DNA from: Homarus americanus
Taxonomy: Eukaryota; Arthropoda; Malacostraca; Decapoda; Nephropidae
Direction of reading: 5' to 3'
NCBI RefSeq assembly: GCF_018991925.1
Contig: NW_024735516.1
Coordinates: 1,601,092-1,665,091, forward strand
Length of the DNA stretch: 64,000 bases
How positions within the stretch are numbered: position 1 is the first letter of the stretch; each line of letters starts with the position of its first letter. The position numbers were made by a program, and so were the translations under genes. This document shows positions 50,641 through 61,013 of this stretch, piece after piece. The notes under the pieces were generated by a model, which saw nothing but the letters and a program-made list of their open reading frames with translations, was not told where the DNA came from and searched no databases.

Positions 50641-51300
50641 GAGGTTGGCATCACTGTCAGGGTGGAAAGTTTATTTATTTAATTTTAATATTTCTTAGAG
50701 CGTTTTCTATATAAAGAAAGATTCCTTAGAATGTGGACTGATTAACTATACATTTTATCATGAGACTAGTCAGAGGGTAAATTTTTTCACCACGAACCAA
50801 GGTGAGGAAAGTGCTGACAGCCTAGGGTGTAGAATACAAGAAGTGGATGAACCATGGAGGGAAGACTTAACCCAGCAGCTCTAAGGGAAGATTTTAGTGA
50901 GATGAGGTTGCTAATGCACTTGCTATTAGACCTCATAAGATATCACCCTAGGTGGGAAACTAGGAGGCGATAGGGCAGAATTTTAACACATCTAGACTAA
51001 ACTAGGCTGCAACTAGCAATTGAACAAAATGAGAACCTTGAGAGAATAGGTAATTGCATAGAAGGCTCCTTACTGCCTGTGCCGTGCTTCAGTATACCTG
51101 ACTCTGTTTCAGGGTTCATTCCTATCTGCCCCCTGCAGTAGTTAGACGTGCCACACTCTTCTCCTGCTTCAGCTTCTTCTCGCATTATGGTTAGTGTCTG
51201 ATGTCTTTCCACACCCTCTGTGCCTTTTTACGTCCACAGTAGGCCAGAATGTCTTCTTTCTTATTTAATGAGGAGGGGGGAATGTTGTTTTTCTAGGTTT
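50641..51300. other. Anonymous sequence
   Basis: No gene recognised. Near 51180-51290 it grades into the GC-rich DIRS block. Confidence 0.45.
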
Positions 51301-51964
51301 GGGTTGGTGCTGTCGGTGCGCCCCATGGCTTCGGCCATTTTCAGGCTTTTTGCTTTTCCCTGTATACGTGTTGAGGCCCACCCCCCCCCTTTTTCTACAC
51401 ATGTGGTGCTTCACACTAAGGGCGTCCCTTTGTTGGTTGCTTTTTCCCTGGTCCTCTGCCCTGGAGTTCGAATTTCTCCACGTGGGTGGCCCTCCTCGTG
51501 TGCGGGCTGCTGTCACCTATCCCTCCTCCCTGTGTCTTGTAGCCACGTGCTGTGGTTCCGAGCTTGTGCCCCTTCCTCCTCTTCGACCTTTTTTGAGCGT
51601 GTGCCTTTGAGCTTCCCCTTTCCCTTACTTAATTGCGTTTATTTTGTTCGTCCTGCCTGTCTCTCACTCCGAGTCCATTTTTTTCCACCATTCGTTCTTT
51701 CCTCACCCTGACCACACGCAGTGTCTGTTCCCTGAGTCGTTCTCTGTCTCAGGGATGTTGTTCAAATAGGTTTCAGACTTCCCACCCTACTTTTCATTCT
51801 CCCTCTACCTCTGTTTGTTTTTCTCTCGTCCAGGCCCACTCGCTGTGTCGTTACTCGGTTTCGTTGTATGACTCAGGTTTTGTGGCATGGAGAGACGTCT
51901 GTAGTCCTGTCTTCCTCCCTGCTCCATTGTTTTATTTCTCCTATTTATTTTTCATCCCCTGTTT

Positions 51965-53150
51965 ATTTTTCATCCCCAGCCCCAGAAGGTGTCCTGCTCA
52001 GCCCCGAGACGTTTGGCCAGGTTCCAACAGGATGATCACTCCGCCTGTTCAGCCCACGCCCCGTTCGTGGACGCCGACAGGTTCGACCCGATTCACTGTA
52101 CGGTGTACTCTGAGTGGGTGGCGGTGCTTCTTCGTGACGCCAACGGAGATGAGGACACCTCCTACATCTTCTGGCAGCAGCTTCAGCACCACTGGGCGGC
52201 AGCCTCCAGTTCCGCCAGACATTGCGGCACCTCCATCTCCTGGAGGGACAAGGATCTCTGTTCCCGGTTGCAGATATGCCGCCACTCTACCGAGGACCCC
52301 AGGCCGAGGTCTCTCCCTCTGGTTTCCCAGTAGGCCACCCTGAGCCAACCTCTCTCCGCCCTGGAGCTTCGGGCTATCCGCAGCGCTCCCCCTCGCCCCT
52401 CCGGGAGTCGAGTGCTCACTCCACCACCAGTCACCACCGTCACCGCCCGGGAGTCCCGTTAAGTCCTCCTACCACAGGCACCACCGCCCCAGGTCGCCTA
52501 AGCACACAGCAGCCGAAAGGTGAAGCAGGCTCGCAAGGAGGAAGCTGCGGTCCTCGAACCCCGTGACTCCACCAGGGACTCAGCCGGGTTGTTCCTGTAG
52601 CCAAGAGTGTCCTTGGAGAAGCGGTCCTCACCCCCTACGGACCTCCCTTCACATCAGCCCTCGCCAGGTGGCTCGGCTAGGGCGGACCCCTTCTCTCCCC
52701 GCCCTCTTACATTACTCCCCCCCCTCCACCCCCGGCCCAGGCGACCTTCCACGGCGCTGCTGGGGAAGAAAAACCCTCTACCTCCTCCATCGCTCTGTCT
52801 AGGCCGACCCCAGCCGTTCAGACGACACAGCCGGAGACGCAGGCCCCCCCGGGCAGTGCACCCTAGTCTTGCCGCTGGAGATGTTGGAGGCTCTATCTTC
52901 CTGATTCCGGGCGCAGCAGCAGCAGCATGGCCTGGCCCCTCACCCAACATCCTGTGGCACGGAGATCCTGCTCTCGCTCCCGCTCCCCGGACCCCTCATT
53001 GGTCTCGGACTCTGATTCCGAACCAAGGAGGGCCGGGTCCTCGCAGGGGCTGGCTGACTACTCCGACTCGGACCAGGAGTCGGTCTCGGCAACCTCTCCA
53101 GCACCGACAAGGCCCAGTCTTTCGCCAGGAGAGGGGACCTGCCCCGTGTA
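51965..53150 (+). pseudogene. DIRS gag-like region, first part (frames broken)
   Basis: Pieces in three frames: DADRFDPIHCTVYSEWVAVL (about 52064-52123) then SYIFWQQLQHHW, and later Ser/Arg/Pro-rich stretches such as SRSRSPDPSLVSDSDSEP (about 52976). The Ser/Asp/Arg-rich composition and position before the RT fit a DIRS gag ORF. I do not recognise a specific domain. The predicted overlapping frames on the minus strand are by-products of high GC. Confidence 0.45.
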
Positions 53151-53395
53151 GTATCTTACATGATTTAATGGGAGAATGAGGAGTCACATGCTGACTCTTA
53201 CTCAGGTGGTTTGTTGTTGTTGTTCTCATACCACGTGCCTCGCACATTCGTGATTACACAGGCCTAAGCACATTCTAACTTTGGTAAGAAGTAACATATT
53301 ATATAATGTGTATATAATCAATAAAGGCAGCATATAAACATACAAATATATAACACCCCGCACCAACAGGCGCTCCCCTCTCTTTTAAGACACCT
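53150..53395. other. AT-rich insert inside the DIRS gag region
   Basis: About 240 bp of AT-rich sequence with (TTG)n, an AATAAA at about 53319 and CATATAAACATACAAATATA sits between GC-rich gag parts. It is probably a later insertion or a replaced segment. No ends are recognised. Confidence 0.5.
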
Positions 53396-54260
53396 GGTGA
53401 CATCATCAGCCAGGGGGCGTACAAGTGGCTCGGGTCCCGCGGGACTGGTGTGTGCACTGGCACAAGAGGAAACGGGCCATTTTTTCGGAAGTAAAGCGGG
53501 GGGAGGACCTAGTTCTCTCTCCCCGGACCGACCTAAGGAGTCCGACGACAGGCGGACGACTTGGCTCCGAGTACTTCGAGTTCCTGCAGCTCCATTTGTC
53601 AAGAAGGGAGATGGCCCCCAGCCCTAAAGGAACGTTTCCGGTCGCGGCCCTAGACGTCTTCGACTCTCTGGCCTCCTGTTCCGTGCTGTCCACTGGAGGT
53701 CCTTCCCTAGTGGCAACGCTACAGAACGATAGGAGGTGTGCCCGGGAGGGCCAGCCAGACCCTCTTTCCATGGGAGAAGGTGGGCCTGGACCTCCAGTCG
53801 ATCTGAACGGCGGCGGCTGGAAGGAACAGCTCCTCCACCACCTCCCCCTCACTGACCCCTGTAGTCTTATCCCCAGAATGCCCGGGTGCCAGACGAGTTG
53901 ATGGAGTTCCTGTGGGTTCGAGTTAACCCAGTCCTCCCTCGCATGGCAGGCCTCTCAGGTAGCCCAGGCCATCCTGACCAAGGACGCCATGGAGAAGCAG
54001 AAGGCGGCGCTCGCCTACTCCACCACGGCAGGACTAGCCCAACTCGGCGCCTGGTTGAAGGCACTGGCCTACAACCACTGTCTCCCTCCACCCAGACTCG
54101 GCATCCGGCATCTACGAGGCCCTATCCACCCTCGCTTTCGGACTCGCCTCGGCCATCAACCTTCGCCCTCAGCTGGATAAGGCAGTAGGGGCCCGGATGA
54201 ACCTCCGGCGGGAGACCTTCAGACACCGGGATGCATGGCCGCGCAGCTAACCTTCATCAC
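53396..54260 (+). pseudogene. DIRS gag-like region, second part
   Basis: The plus strand reads GTFPVAALDVFDSLASCS (about 53629), then PDELMEFLWVRVNPVLPRMA (about 53887-53946). After a frame change it reads MEKQKAALAYSTTAGLAQLG and AWLKALAYNHCLP (from about 53989). The helical, Ala/Leu-rich end before the RT is what I expect of a DIRS gag. Product not intact. Confidence 0.5.
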
Positions 54261-54640
54261 GGTCGCTGCCCCCCGCTAGTCGCCAGCCCAGACCAAGCAC
54301 CCTAAGCAGCAGCGACAGCATCGCGAGAGACAGCGCCCCAGGCACTCCAACAACCAGAGACGCTCTTAGGCCTCCCACCGCAACCCCTGGCAGAACATCC
54401 TTGAACAGCCCTTTCAAGCCCGCCAGGGGCAGTGTCCCCACGAGCCTCGGCAACCTCGCTGTGAGGGCGGTCACTCTAGGGGTGATACCTCTCGCAGGGC
54501 AGTGAGAGGTCAGCAACAGCGGTTTTCCTGCAGCTGACCACCCGGAAAGGGGCCTCCTTTCTGGGTGGGGCGACTCCTAGCCCTCTGGCGGCCGGGCGTC
54601 GAGGGTCGTCAGGCAAGGCCGCACCTGGCCATGAATCCGC
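54261..54640 (+). pseudogene. DIRS Gln/Arg-rich linker before RT
   Basis: Encodes KQQRQHRERQRPRHSNNQRR then, after stops, PPFWVGRLLALWRPGVEGRQ. VGGRL...FW is the usual lead-in to the DIRS RT. Stops at about 54367 and 54535 break it. Confidence 0.5.
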
Positions 54641-55590
54641 CCGCCTCCACTCAGGACTCCCAGGAAGTGGACAAAAGTGAACAGCCACGTAAAGGAGCAC
54701 GTCCAGTCCATGCTGCAAAAGGGGGTAGTGGAGAGGACAGAAGGACGTGTCTTTCTGTCCCTATTATTCACTGTCCCAAAGAGGGACTCGAACAGGGAGA
54801 GATTGGTGGTGGACCTCAACCGCCCCAACCGCTTTATCAAGCTACACTATTTTCGAATGGTGTCGGTAGCTCAGGTCCGCCTCCATCTCAAAAATGGGGC
54901 CTGGCTCTCTTCCATCGAACTGGAAGACGCGTACTGGCACGTTCCAATCCACAGGAGGTTCAGGAAGTTTCTGGCCTTCTACAGTAGGTGGAAGGGGACG
55001 TGTTTTAATTTACCCAGCTCCCCATCGGTTTCTTCCTAGCTCCGAGAGTTTTCACCAGAATCGGGAGGGGCTTGGACAAGGAGCTCGCTCACTGCAAGGT
55101 AGACGTTCTCACGTACCTGGACGACTGGTTGATCTCGACCTCGTCCAAGGAAGAAGGCGAATCAAGCACCAGGGTAACAATGGCCATGGCGGAGGGCATG
55201 GGCATCAAAATGAACCACCGGAATTCTTCCCTCTCACATTCACAACAACTGGTGTGGCTGGGGATGGAGTGGGACACCTCCATGGCTTTCCTCCGCCTCT
55301 CCTCAGACAACGCACGATGGATGCTCCGGCGTCTATTTGTCTCCTCAATTGTCGGCCAGCTTCACTCACCGCCAGTGGGAGGCCCTCCTAGGCTCTCTCA
55401 ACTGGGTCGTCTCTCCATATCCTGGCCAGGGAGGTCAACGCGGCCATCCCGGTCGAGCCGGGAGCTCGCACATCCCATGCTCCCTCACTTGTCCGCCCTT
55501 CTACGCCCCTGGCTGTCTCGCGACGCCCGATGCCGATGGACGCTCTGGTTCCCACCAGCGCATACCCTCTTCGTAGTGTCGGATGTTTTC
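54641..55590 (+). pseudogene. DIRS-type reverse transcriptase (frameshifted, motif A altered)
   Basis: RT copies element RNA into DNA. The first frame (to about 55039) has EHVQSMLQKGVVERTE, FTVPKRDSNRERLVVDLNRP and SSIELEDAYWHVPIH. In DIRS RTs motif A is SIDLxDAYFHIPI; here the catalytic Asp is Glu. A one-base loss near 55021 shifts the frame. It resumes with LAPRVFTRIGRGLDKELA, and motif C, TYLDDWLIS (about 55109), is intact. WLGMEWDTSMAFLRLSSDNA follows. The frame runs to ARCRWTLWFPPAHTLFVVSD, just where RNase H should begin, and is then cut off. The family call is secure; the copy is dead. Confidence 0.85.
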
Positions 55591-55895
55591 CAAAGTAGAT
55601 TCTCATAGAAAACAGGGATATTTGAATTACAAAAAATGTTAAATATTTCTACTTTCTGGGAAAGTTGGTTATTTATACTTTCTGAAAAAGTTGGTTATCT
55701 ACTTAGCATAGAAAACGGAAAATTTGTATCATAGAAAATGAGAAATATCTACTTTCTGGGAAAGTTGGTTATCTACTTTCCAGAAAAGTAGATTATCTAC
55801 TTTTCGGGAAAGTAGATTTTCGACTTTTCGTGGAAGTAGATTATCGACTTTTGGGAAGATATTAAAATATTTTCCAAAACAGATTATCTTAGAAA
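55588..55895. repeat. AT-rich palindromic repeat cluster
   Basis: Irregular units of ACTTTCTGGGAAAGTTGGTT plus ATCTACTTTC, with CATAGAAAACGGAAAATTTG in three places. 55784-55804 is a perfect palindrome (10-bp arms around one T). It borders the truncated DIRS on one side. Confidence 0.8.
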
Positions 55896-55904
55896 ACGGG
55901 AAAT

Positions 55905-56070
55905 TTGTATCACGTACCACCACGTACCACCCCTTCCTCCCACCACCTCTTCCTCCCACCACATTCCACCTCTCCCTCCCTCTTTCCCTCCACATACCCA
56001 CCTCCCTCCCTCCACATAACACCTCTCCACAAACCACCCTCCCTCCCTCCACACATATCACCCTCCCCCT
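55905..56070. repeat. Pyrimidine-rich CCACCTCCCTCC repeat
   Basis: Irregular units of CCACCACCTCTTCCTCC and CCCTCCCTCCACATA. Confidence 0.85.
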
Positions 56071-56961
56071 GCAGTGATGACCTGACCACCGTAGGGTCAA
56101 GACCTATTTAGGCGCTGCTCCTGCTGAGCAGCTCTCACCCTTGGCCAATGTTCGGCCCATTCCCCAAGTCCCTCTCCCCTACCCATCCTCACCACCGGGA
56201 TATCAACATAATCAAAAGTGACATTTCGTTTCGGAAAGAAGTGGAACCAGTGTTGAACAGTTAAGAACAGTGTTTAAGCCAGTGAATTCAGTACTAGACA
56301 GTACCAGTGAGAGCCGTGACCCGCCAGTGAGATAAGCACCACTGGGTACTGACCGCCATCTCCTGACAAGGAGGTGCTAATCAGTCCAGCTTGAGAACAA
56401 CAGTGGGTCGGCTTCACACTTGACTTCGAAATAACACAACACCACCCAGTAGGGTGGGGATAGGTCAACAACTGCAAATATGTTGCCTGTATAACAAGTG
56501 AACTACCGTGTGTTGAGCACTGTGTCGTGTGTAGGTGTAGGTGCCCGCGAGGCAAGGCCTATACCCTTGTGGTCACGCTCGGCCATGTGGTGAGGGTTTG
56601 TTTACACAAACCCCCGTCCTCATAGTGTGCCAAGCTGGTTAGTTCTTTTGGAACTAAAATTGACTTTGATACTGTATCTAACCAGAAAAACAGACATGCT
56701 ATTAAGAACAAGTGTAGTGTAATAAAAGTGTTTATAAACTGAGAAAACTCCTGTTACCTTAGTCCCCCCGACACCACACTCCCTCCGCGGGAGGCCCGCT
56801 CATGGCCTCCCCTCACACCGCTAATACGCTGTACAGTAGATGCCAATCTCCTTTGTCCTCTAAGAGGGTTACGCCTCCCAACCACCGCTGACTTCCTAGG
56901 AGTGCCAAGCAGTCCTCGGCCCTCTGACGTAGGCATATAAGTCGAGCCCTGTAACTCCACC

Positions 56962-57573
56962 ATGTCTGAGTTGACTGGAGACCCAGCTGCTCGCTTTAAC
57001 TCTCCTGATGCACTTAGTGAGCCAGGCGACTGTGGTGTTGACCTTGACACCAACGGAGAAGATGGCTTTCAACTAGTTCAGTCCAGGAACAAGCGGAAGG
57101 CCGAAAAGGCAGAAAGACTTAGAGACAATCAACTACAACCACAACCCCCCCATGAGAGTAAGATTATACTTCCCTGAAGGTACATCACCTGAAGACAAGT
57201 ATCTCTGGCTGAACGATGCGGAAGACAAATATCCTGAGGCTGAGTTTCAGTTCAGAGTCGGTACACAAGATCAAGTTCTGATTAGAAACGACCCAGCAGT
57301 CATACAGGATCTCCTCACCAATAGCATAAGGGGAATAACCATGGAACAATCATCCCAACCATGGAGCAAGAAAACCATAATAATCATAGGGCTCGACCAG
57401 TACCAGACCCCTACACTACTAGAAGCCCATCCCTACATCAGAAGGACGAAGCGACTCATGGGCAAGAATGCAGTCATTGCAGACTGGGTTGGCTCGGAAG
57501 ACCCACCCAAGACCATTCGAGTCCGTGGTGTCTATCGGACTCTGAAAAAAAAAATTCCGTCCCCCATCCTCGC
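56962..57573 (+). pseudogene. LINE copy 1 ORF1, N-terminal part (one frameshift)
   Basis: Starts MSELTGDPAARFNSPDALSE, then an acidic stretch and FQLVQSRNKRKAEKAERLRD, basic and probably RNA-binding. A run of seven C at about 57144-57150 carries a one-base shift. The next frame reads RVRLYFPEGTSPEDKYLWLN, then QVLIRNDPAVIQDLLTNSIR and KTIIIIGLDQYQTPTLLEAH, to KTIRVRGVYRTLKKK, where the insertion interrupts. This fits a gag-like ORF1 of an I-group LINE. The C-terminal part is missing here. Confidence 0.7.
57562..57573 (+). repeat. Target-site duplication of LINE copy B, left
   Basis: CCCCATCCTCGC, identical to 61014-61025. Confidence 0.85.
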
Positions 57574-57964
57574 GGTGGTGACCTGACCACCGTAGGAGTC
57601 AAAGACTTATTACAGTGCTGCTCCTGCTGGCAGCTCTCACCCTTATATTGTCATTCGGCCCATTCCCCAAGTCCTCTCCCGACCCATCCTACCACCGGGA
57701 TATCAACATAATCAAAAGTGACATTTCGTTTCGGAAAGAAGTGGAACCAGTGTTGAACACAGTACCAGTGAGAGCCGTGACCGCCAGTGAGATAAGCACC
57801 GCTGGGTACTGACCATCTGAGAACAACAGTGGGTCGGTTCATGACTGAAATAACACAACACCACCCAGTAGGGTGGGGATAGGTCAACAACTGCAAATAT
57901 GTTGCCTGTATAACAAGTGAACTACCGTGTGTTGAGCACTGTGTCGTGTGTAGGTGTAGCTGCC

Positions 57965-58474
57965 AACACACTCCCTGCACATCGTGAAGAGATCAATGAT
58001 TTGAAAAATGAAATTAAAGAACTCAAAGCTCAGTTTACAGCTCTAACTGAAATGTTTGGGAGCCTCTGTGATACACTAAAGGAAAAAAACACCACCAACA
58101 CAGTGCAGCAACTTCGGAAAAATTACAGTCAAACTGAGGACATTCAGATGTCAGTACCAGATGTGGAAACTCAAGACCCACCAGGAACTAGTGTCCACGC
58201 AGAGGAAAATAGTGATACTGGTAACAGTTCTACTGATGCCTCTGTGGACATGGTCAGTGAAGATGAACAAGCACAAACAGAAAATGGTGGTGATGTCGAG
58301 TGTAACCAAAGTGTGTTGTTGTCTGCCAATGAAATACAACAATTGTTGAGCCGTACGTGCTCCAGAAATGTTTCCAAAAGGTTAACTGGCCTACTGCCTG
58401 CCGAAGGGACAGGCAGCGCAGAAAAGAACAGTATCATACAGTGCCTTTTGCTTCTTTCCAAATACATTTCATAA
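57965..58474 (+). pseudogene. LINE copy B ORF1, C-terminal part
   Basis: Open from the leader junction to a stop at 58472-58474. It has a heptad-like helix EEINDLKNEIKELKAQFTAL (coiled coil), an acidic Ser/Thr-rich middle (ENSDTGNSSTDASVDMVSED) and the end KRLTGLLPAEGTGSAEKN. There is no initiator of its own: upstream is leader sequence, so a usable protein is unlikely. A coiled coil fits the trimerising role of LINE ORF1 proteins. Confidence 0.7.
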
Positions 58475-58543
58475 TGGCCAGTGTTAATACCAGACAAAAT
58501 TCCAAATACATTTCATAATGGCCAGTGTTAATACCAGGCAAAG
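58456..58543 (+). repeat. 44-bp tandem duplication at the ORF1-ORF2 junction
   Basis: TTCCAAATACATTTCATAAT and the following bases (GGCCAGTGTTAATACCAG) occur at 58456 and again at 58500. The duplication repeats the end and stop of ORF1 and widens the gap to ORF2. Confidence 0.9.
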
Positions 58544-58561
58544 ATACAGAGCGTGAAGGTG

Positions 58562-59569
58562 ATGAGTTGGAACATCTCATCCCTTAGAAAACGATACCCT
58601 GACCTACACCACAAAGTTGTGACTGAGGACATCGATATTGTGTGTCTGCAGGAGTGTCTCACACCTAATGGTAAGCCCCCACCCGGTCTGCCCAATTATG
58701 TGTATTATGATCCTAGTTCTACTCACACATGTTTGATGTATGTTAAGAAGTCACTCCCGCATGTACCTCTTGTATCCAAAAAGACTACCAACCTTCAGTA
58801 CCATGGGATCACTATCCACCTGGGCAACTCCACACTCAACGTGCTAAACGCCTATGCTCCCTCAGATCAGCTTCAATACACAGATCTCCCAGACTTTTTA
58901 CACACTGAGCCCACTGTCAGGGAACGTGTAAACGAACTCAGACAAAATGCATGGGAGACATATGTCAACAGCCTGAACCAACACACATCCCTCAGCAAAG
59001 CCTGGAAAGACATAAACATAATCAGAGGTAAAAACAGAAGACACGTCTCCCATCCAAACCCTCTGCAAAAGTCGAATGAGCTAATAACAAAGTGGGCTCA
59101 TGTGTCGAGCTATGACATGTTACCAGCTAGGACTCGGGGACTCCTTGATGCGAAGTCTGTAGAGAGAAGTAATCTTATTAGCTTTATGCTGGGCAAACAG
59201 CACGATGAGTGTGATGTTCCATATACTGAGTGGGAGCTTGACGCCGCCCTCGCCAGGGGTAGGTCTACTTCCCCTGGAGAGGACGGAGTCACCTACAACA
59301 TCATTAGACTACTAAGGCGCGTGCCAGGCAATCCATTGTTGGTATTGTACAATATGAGTCATGCCGAGGGCCAACTACCCACATCATGGACCAGCAGTAT
59401 TGTTGTACCAATACCGAAACCAGGACAGCCTGATGCCTTTCGTCCCATATCACTAACCAGCTGCCTGTGTAAAACCTTTGAGAGGATGGTTCTTGGCAGA
59501 CTCTTATATAGAATCAGAGAACACATGTCTCCTAACATAAATTATCCTAGGATGTCCCATGAGCACTAA
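58562..59569 (+). pseudogene. LINE copy B ORF2: endonuclease start fused to RT N-terminal part
   Basis: Starts MSWNISSLRKRYPDLHHKVV then DIDIVCLQECLTP, the N-terminal AP-endonuclease motifs (Asn in WN, Glu in LQE). It continues to LNAYAPSDQLQYTDLPDFLH. There the GDFN, catalytic Asp and SDH motifs are missing: the frame jumps in-frame, near 58915, to RERVNELRQNAWETYVNSLN, the linker before RT. RT blocks follow: RGRSTSPGEDGVTYNIIRLL, VPIPKPGQPDAFRPISLTSC, CKTFERMVLGRLLYRI. Just after SPNIN the next homologous sequence is the post-RT linker, so the palm with the YxDD box is gone. The stop is at 59567-59569. Translatable for about 335 codons but catalytically empty. Confidence 0.8.
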
Positions 59570-60750
59570 AGTACTTAATATGAGGAAAGAACTAGGTATA
59601 CCCAGTGTTAAAGATAGAATAATTGAAGTCAACCTCATGATAGCCCTGAGGCTTCTGCGTGGTGATCCTGATAACATTGTTTCCTTAAAATTGCTAGAAT
59701 GTATGAACCATGGGACTACTGAGTCTAAATGGATCCAAACTACAGCTACACATATGAAGATATTTGGACTGTACAGTTGAGACACAACAGCGCTTCTCCT
59801 CTACCCTCAGCAGTCTTCTTGAATGATATACTGAATGTATCCGCCTAAAAAATTAATTATATTTAAGCTTCAACACACTGCCAAATTGAGGCCTTGAACA
59901 TACACACACTCTACAGAGCTGATGATAATATCACACAGACCATCTACACAGTGGATCTCTAAGCACCGCCTGTGGGAGGGCTGGAAGTGCTTATTGTTGT
60001 GACTCAACCTGACAGTAATATAATTGAGAAAGGAGTTAGAATTAACAACTGGGCATCCACTCTACAAACTGAATTAGTTGCCATACTCACAGCTATTAAA
60101 TTCATTGAGACAAATTTTATTGATCTCATCATCACTGACTCTCTATCCTCACTACTTGCCTTTGTTTTATTGACTGGACATTGTCACGATCTTGTCTCTG
60201 AAGCCAGACCGCAAATATGCGTGCCTTGTTGACCAGGGTGTCAGGGTCAAACTATTGTGATCCCCTCTCACTAGGCCTCACAAAACCATGACAGAGTTGA
60301 TGCCCTCACAAAACTCGCGTCTAACAAAGACACCGTTGAATACAATTTGGGTCTGTCAAAAGAACCCTTAAAACTGTAATTTGGAAAGAACATTGATGAG
60401 GTTTGACGCAAGTAGACAAGTGCAAACAGGCACTAGTCGATCCATAGTTTACCATGATGAGATGTATCAAGTGAAACGTATATGGAGCAAGTAACAAGAT
60501 CACTAGATTACAAGATGTTGTAACCGCTAGATTAAGGTTGAGATATAAGTACCTCTGGCAGTATGTTCCTCAAGCAGATGTGAAGATAGAACCTTTTAGG
60601 ACAGGTCAAGCACCTGTGTGTGAAATGGCACAACACTTCATCTCTAATGGCAAGATAGCCGACATATTAAGATTGTATCCACTTTTTATAAGTCTATATC
60701 AGTTCTCATGTACCAGAACCAAATACGCAATGTGCTTGAATACCTCCACG
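59570..60750 (+). pseudogene. LINE copy B ORF2 3' part: linker, RNase H (decayed), C-terminus without knuckle
   Basis: The linker reads MRKELGIPSVKDRIIEVNLM and HGTTESKWIQTTATHMKIFG, as in copy A. A 20-30 bp loss and frame change follow at about 59775. RNase H is broken: the TDGS block is frame-shifted (about 59950), LQTELVAILTAIKF and DLIITDSLSSLLA are kept (60066-60160), and the rest is interrupted by stops. The end reads RYKYLWQYVPQADV then directly KIEPFR. Copy A has 24 more codons there, holding the CCHC knuckle. The last conserved stretch is CEMAQHFISNGKIADILRLY. Confidence 0.8.
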
Positions 60751-60753
60751 TAA

Positions 60754-61013
60754 ATGTGAATAACAAAGTGTGAGGCCAGACATACTGCCTCACACGCTTC
60801 TCACGCATTTGTGAATAAGTTACCCTTTATGTATAGAACTAAACAAATAATGTAAATGAAATACTGTAGCAACTTTCGGTGCCATAATATCCTGACAACC
60901 GGGGTTAATTATTATGACCCTTTATGACTACTCTGTAATCCTTTGCGCTACCGCTCCACAGGATGAGTGTGGGGTGCACAATAAGAAGTAACCGCTGCAG
61001 CAAAATCAATCAG
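60754..61013 (+). other. 3' UTR and end of LINE copy B
   Basis: Matches the reverse complement of about 13861-14135 of copy A (GGATGAGTGTGGGGTGCACA near the end). It lacks a clean poly-A; the tail is CAAAATCAATCAG. Confidence 0.8.

Larger units (their letters stand above)
51301..55590 (+). mobile_element. DIRS-like retrotransposon, 3'-truncated and decayed
   Basis: A 4.3-kb block that is clearly GC-richer than both flanks. It holds gag-like remains followed by a DIRS-type reverse transcriptase in plus orientation. The expected RNase H, methyltransferase-like and tyrosine recombinase regions are missing: homology stops at about 55590, where an AT-rich palindromic repeat starts. The left border is set only by base composition. 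Frameshifts run throughout, so it is inactive. The first 700 bp is pyrimidine-rich and might be 5' terminal repeat or leader. Confidence 0.75.
56073..57573 (+). mobile_element. LINE copy 1: 5' end (5' UTR and start of ORF1), interrupted
   Basis: Starts at about 56073 with TGACCTGACCACCGTAGG and carries an 889-nt leader to an ATG at 56962 in good context (CCACCATG). The first 490 bp of that leader recur at 57574-57964 as the beginning of copy B, which shows where the element starts. ORF1 runs to 57573, where copy B is inserted. What follows 61025 on the far side does not clearly continue this ORF1. Confidence 0.75.
57574..61013 (+). mobile_element. LINE copy B: both ends present, internally deleted, with 12-bp TSD
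   Basis: 3.4-kb insertion bounded by CCCCATCCTCGC on both sides. The left end matches the start of copy 1's leader. The right end matches the 3' UTR of copy A. Internally it lacks the second half of the leader with the ORF1 N-terminus, part of the endonuclease, the RT palm and thumb, and the zinc knuckle. Several stops are also present. The family has endonuclease, RT and RNase H, which points to the I superfamily; exact clade not determined. Confidence 0.85.

Noticed and set aside
51633..53180. Several long overlapping open frames in the GC-rich block, including minus-strand ones
   Set aside because: High GC lowers stop frequency in all frames; only pieces consistent in order with DIRS gag and RT were kept.
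56073..58000. Retroviral-type LTR pair (repeated leader at 56073 and 57574)
   Set aside because: The second copy begins a LINE with its own TSD and 3' end; there are no TG...CA ends, no primer-binding site and no LTR at the 3' side.
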